From Pomphorhynchus laevis (Eukaryota > Acanthocephala > Palaeacanthocephala > Echinorhynchida > Pomphorhynchidae): a stretch of 64,000 nucleotides of DNA. The notes below the pieces were generated by a model. That model did not search any database and was not told where the DNA came from. It was given only the letters and a program-made list of their open reading frames with translations. Position 1 is the stretch's first letter. Each line of letters starts with the position of its first letter. The translations under genes and the position numbers were made by a program. Positions 61,880 through 64,000 of the stretch are shown here, piece by piece. The stretch lies in assembly GCA_012934845.2 (NCBI GenBank), contig WNNJ02003214.1, forward strand, positions 124,001 through 188,000. Reading direction: 5' to 3'.

Positions 61880-62300
61880 TTCGCTTGTTCGCTTATTGAA
61901 TAAAGGTTATTAGAGTTATATACACATATATCATCACTATATCGAAACATATTTCATATCTAAAAATAAATATATATGAAATATTTGTTTCGATATATTG
62001 ATGATATATGTGTATAGAATAGTTATATATAACTATTATATAATATATATATATTATATATTAATATATACAATATTATATTAAAAACACAATCATTGAT
62101 CTATCGAAGCATATATTTGATATCTGTCTATAGTTTGATGACAACAAAACAACAAGTCAGCTATAATTAGGCTACTATTCTTCCCATCGGAACACCTTAT
62201 ATTTGTCTGAATATAGATGTCCCTGCATTTAAATAGTTTTGATTTATCGAAATATTTAAGGATTTTATTAATTCAATTTTATCCATATACTTAACATATA
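61880..62300 (-). pseudogene. Naiad-type reverse transcriptase remnants
   Basis: At 62150-62300 the minus strand matches DKIELIESLNILINQNYL, GTSIFRQ and GVPMG of the copy at 15 kb; at 61880-62030 it matches the YIDD region on both sides of a small inverted repeat. Broken. A further scrap lies near 60270-60320. Confidence 0.65.
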
Positions 62301-62525
62301 ATTATATGTTATATATAATAGACATAACAGTAATTTTCTGAAGATAAAGCATTTGATTTCTGCTTTCAGTGAAAGCAGCTGTTTATCGCTACGAATAGCA
62401 GCACCTGTCCAAAGCAAATGGCTACGATCGTTTTGAAATTTTATATATAAGCATGAACATTTAAAAAACATCGTAATTCTCTGAAGATGCTTACAGAAAT
62501 TAGCGAAATATTAAAAAAAAACTTA

Positions 62526-64000
62526 TTTTCTTAAATCCAACTCCAATAATTATTTATCAATAATAGATCATTATCAACTATTTAGATGAATTTCCATCAT
62601 GTAGCATTTGTTGACTGAATAGAAATAATTATATTACATTTATCGACGTATATTACATACATTTACGATATAAATTAAATGATATCACATTTTCTGACGG
62701 TCATTAAAATCATACCGTATAAGGTGTTACTAACCGACAATAAAATATCTGTGCGTTAAAATTTAAGGTTGCTTAAGAAATTTTCTTCACCTTGTATTCG
62801 CTGTAAATATACAAGCTCGCGTAGTACACGTGAACACAAATTCTTGAATCTCAAAGCATTTTGCTTTAATGCCTCCAATCAGAGCAAAAGTTCTGGGTAG
62901 AATAATACACAGTAGTTTCTTCGAGAATATATTTTAGTTAATATCATGGGGTTCTTCTTAAATGGACTAAGCGTAAATGGCAACCTTACAGACCAGATGA
63001 TTTATATAAGATAATAGAAATTTTCTAGGCTTTAGTCAGTGCCGATCAAGTCAAGCGTGTAGGATAGCAATTTAAAAAATATTAACAATGTAAATTTAAT
63101 ATATTGTTAAGCAAAATATTAGTAAATTCAAGGCACTAAATTGTGAAATGTTAATATAAATCAAAATAAACAAAGTAAGGTTTGCTCCTGCAAAAATATC
63201 CTTGTATTCAAGTTGAATATTTAAATTTTATTACAATTTTCATTTCCAAGACGCTGCTATTAAGCAAATTTATGTACCATCAACTAGCATGATGACCCGA
63301 CGTCAAAGGCTCGTTCATTTCACAGGTGATATAATGCACATTGCGTTGAAGTTGGTGATTTCTACAGGAATTTCAGAAATCGTAACTTTCAGTTATCCGC
63401 TTCAATAGTACTTTAGTAGTAATTATGAGTTTGCTTAGTTTTGTTTGTTTACTGAAATATTAAAATAGTCTTTAAATCATGGATAAATATTTTTAATTAT
63501 TTTAATTTTATTAAATAAATTTAATTTTCAATATTAAAGAAATCATAAATTAGTTTGATATGTTAGAATACCCGACAAAGATTGACTATCTTTAAGGACT
63601 AACAAATTTAACGATTGACTACGTTTACCTCGAAAAATAAGATAAATGGAACTAAAATCCTTCATAAAAATAATTAGATTTTATATGGATGTGCTTAAAC
63701 ATCTTTTATCGCTTTGATTGTAATTATTGAAAATAAATTATCGATGTTTAGATATAAACATTTATAAAATAATACTACGGCGTACCAAAAATAATAAATC
63801 TAATATTTTTGATTTGTGAAAGTGATCGTGGTTATTATTTAATCATTAATAACAAATTTCAAGAAATATCTTTATACAAAAAATAAATTGAATTATTTAG
63901 CGATTTAATAATCGTTACATTTTTTATTGTTCGAATTTAATTTTTATTTAATTTTTTGTAAAACAAGTGCAATTTACAAACTGCATTCAAATAATATTGA
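62526..64000. other. AT-rich DNA with one weak exon candidate
   Basis: On the minus strand about 62793-62880 is open as ALKQNALRFKNLCSRVLREL then VYLQRIQ, ending at a good donor (GTGAAG) but with only a weak acceptor. It could be an upstream exon of the START gene or chance. The rest shows no supported feature. Confidence 0.25.

Larger units (their letters stand above)
59600..62525. repeat. Array of palindromic hammerhead-like repeats
   Basis: Palindromes combine TGATATTTCGCTAAC...CTTCAGAAAATT and its inverse. In the ribozyme sense they read AATTTT, CTGAAGA, U, GCTAAC/GTTAGC stem with loop AGAG, GAAA, UA, UC, AAAATAA. Occurrences: minus at about 59608-59640, 59780-59812, 60870-60910, 61363-61400 and 61650-61690; plus at 59658-59690, 60130-60165, 60429-60465, 60921-60958, 61414-61450, 61718-61755 and 62490-62522. 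The outer AUUUU/AAAAU can form helix I. Several copies have core changes. Sequence of Naiad type is mixed in. Confidence 0.65.

Noticed and set aside
62793-62880. RhoGAP-region exon of the START gene
   Set aside because: The peptide does not resemble the stretch that precedes START in DLC proteins, and the acceptor is poor; kept only as a weak note.

Overview
This window reads as nuclear DNA from an AT-rich invertebrate. Genes are sparse, introns are long and repeats are dense. The best organism marker is a cytoplasmic intermediate filament gene (29343-32627). It has the long, lamin-like coil of protostomes and a lamin tail domain on a separate exon, so I infer a protostome (nematode, nematomorph or lophotrochozoan side). 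I cannot narrow it further. I see no rRNA, tRNA or prokaryotic operon structure.

Host genes: (1) the intermediate filament gene; (2) a gene of about twelve coding exons and roughly 520 residues, 37725-53366 (+), from no family I recognise; (3) two exons of a START lipid-binding domain most like the DLC1/STARD8/STARD13 RhoGAP family, 58679-59050 (-), split by a 45-base intron; (4) a possible three-exon 5' gene end with 46- and 47-base introns at 4925-5188 (-); (5) several weak single-exon candidates near 4.0, 7.0, 7.3, 19, 55 and 62.8 kb.

Mobile DNA fills much of the rest. Penelope-like retroelements of the Naiad type occur as a near full-length but broken reverse transcriptase (15140-16611, -), a second copy inside intron 1 of the unknown gene (39590-41183, -), a C-terminal piece followed by two tandem end blocks (20100-20870, +) and small pieces near 62.2 kb. 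More than ten scattered copies of the element's end block share a predicted pseudoknot. There are also LINE reverse transcriptase fragments (9.5-11.3 kb, 23.6-24.0 kb), a retroelement C-terminal fragment (21.5-21.9 kb), a whole-length but dead Tc1/mariner element with 41 residues between its last two catalytic positions (33154-34423), foldback/MITE-like elements (0.3, 44.7, 56.7 and 57.0 kb) and several satellites (15, 63, 107, 126, 386, about 470 and 493 bp units).

The most interesting theme is self-cleaving RNA. Two direct copies of a complete type I hammerhead ribozyme lie 355 bp apart at 35.6 and 35.9 kb, with a third, decayed copy head-to-head at 35.5 kb, as in retrozyme-like elements. 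A different hammerhead-like family with a very short helix III occurs as palindromes at 14.5 kb, 49.1 kb and repeatedly at 59.6-62.5 kb, and a single one lies at 25.8 kb. The window may therefore hold several independent ribozyme-bearing repeat families.
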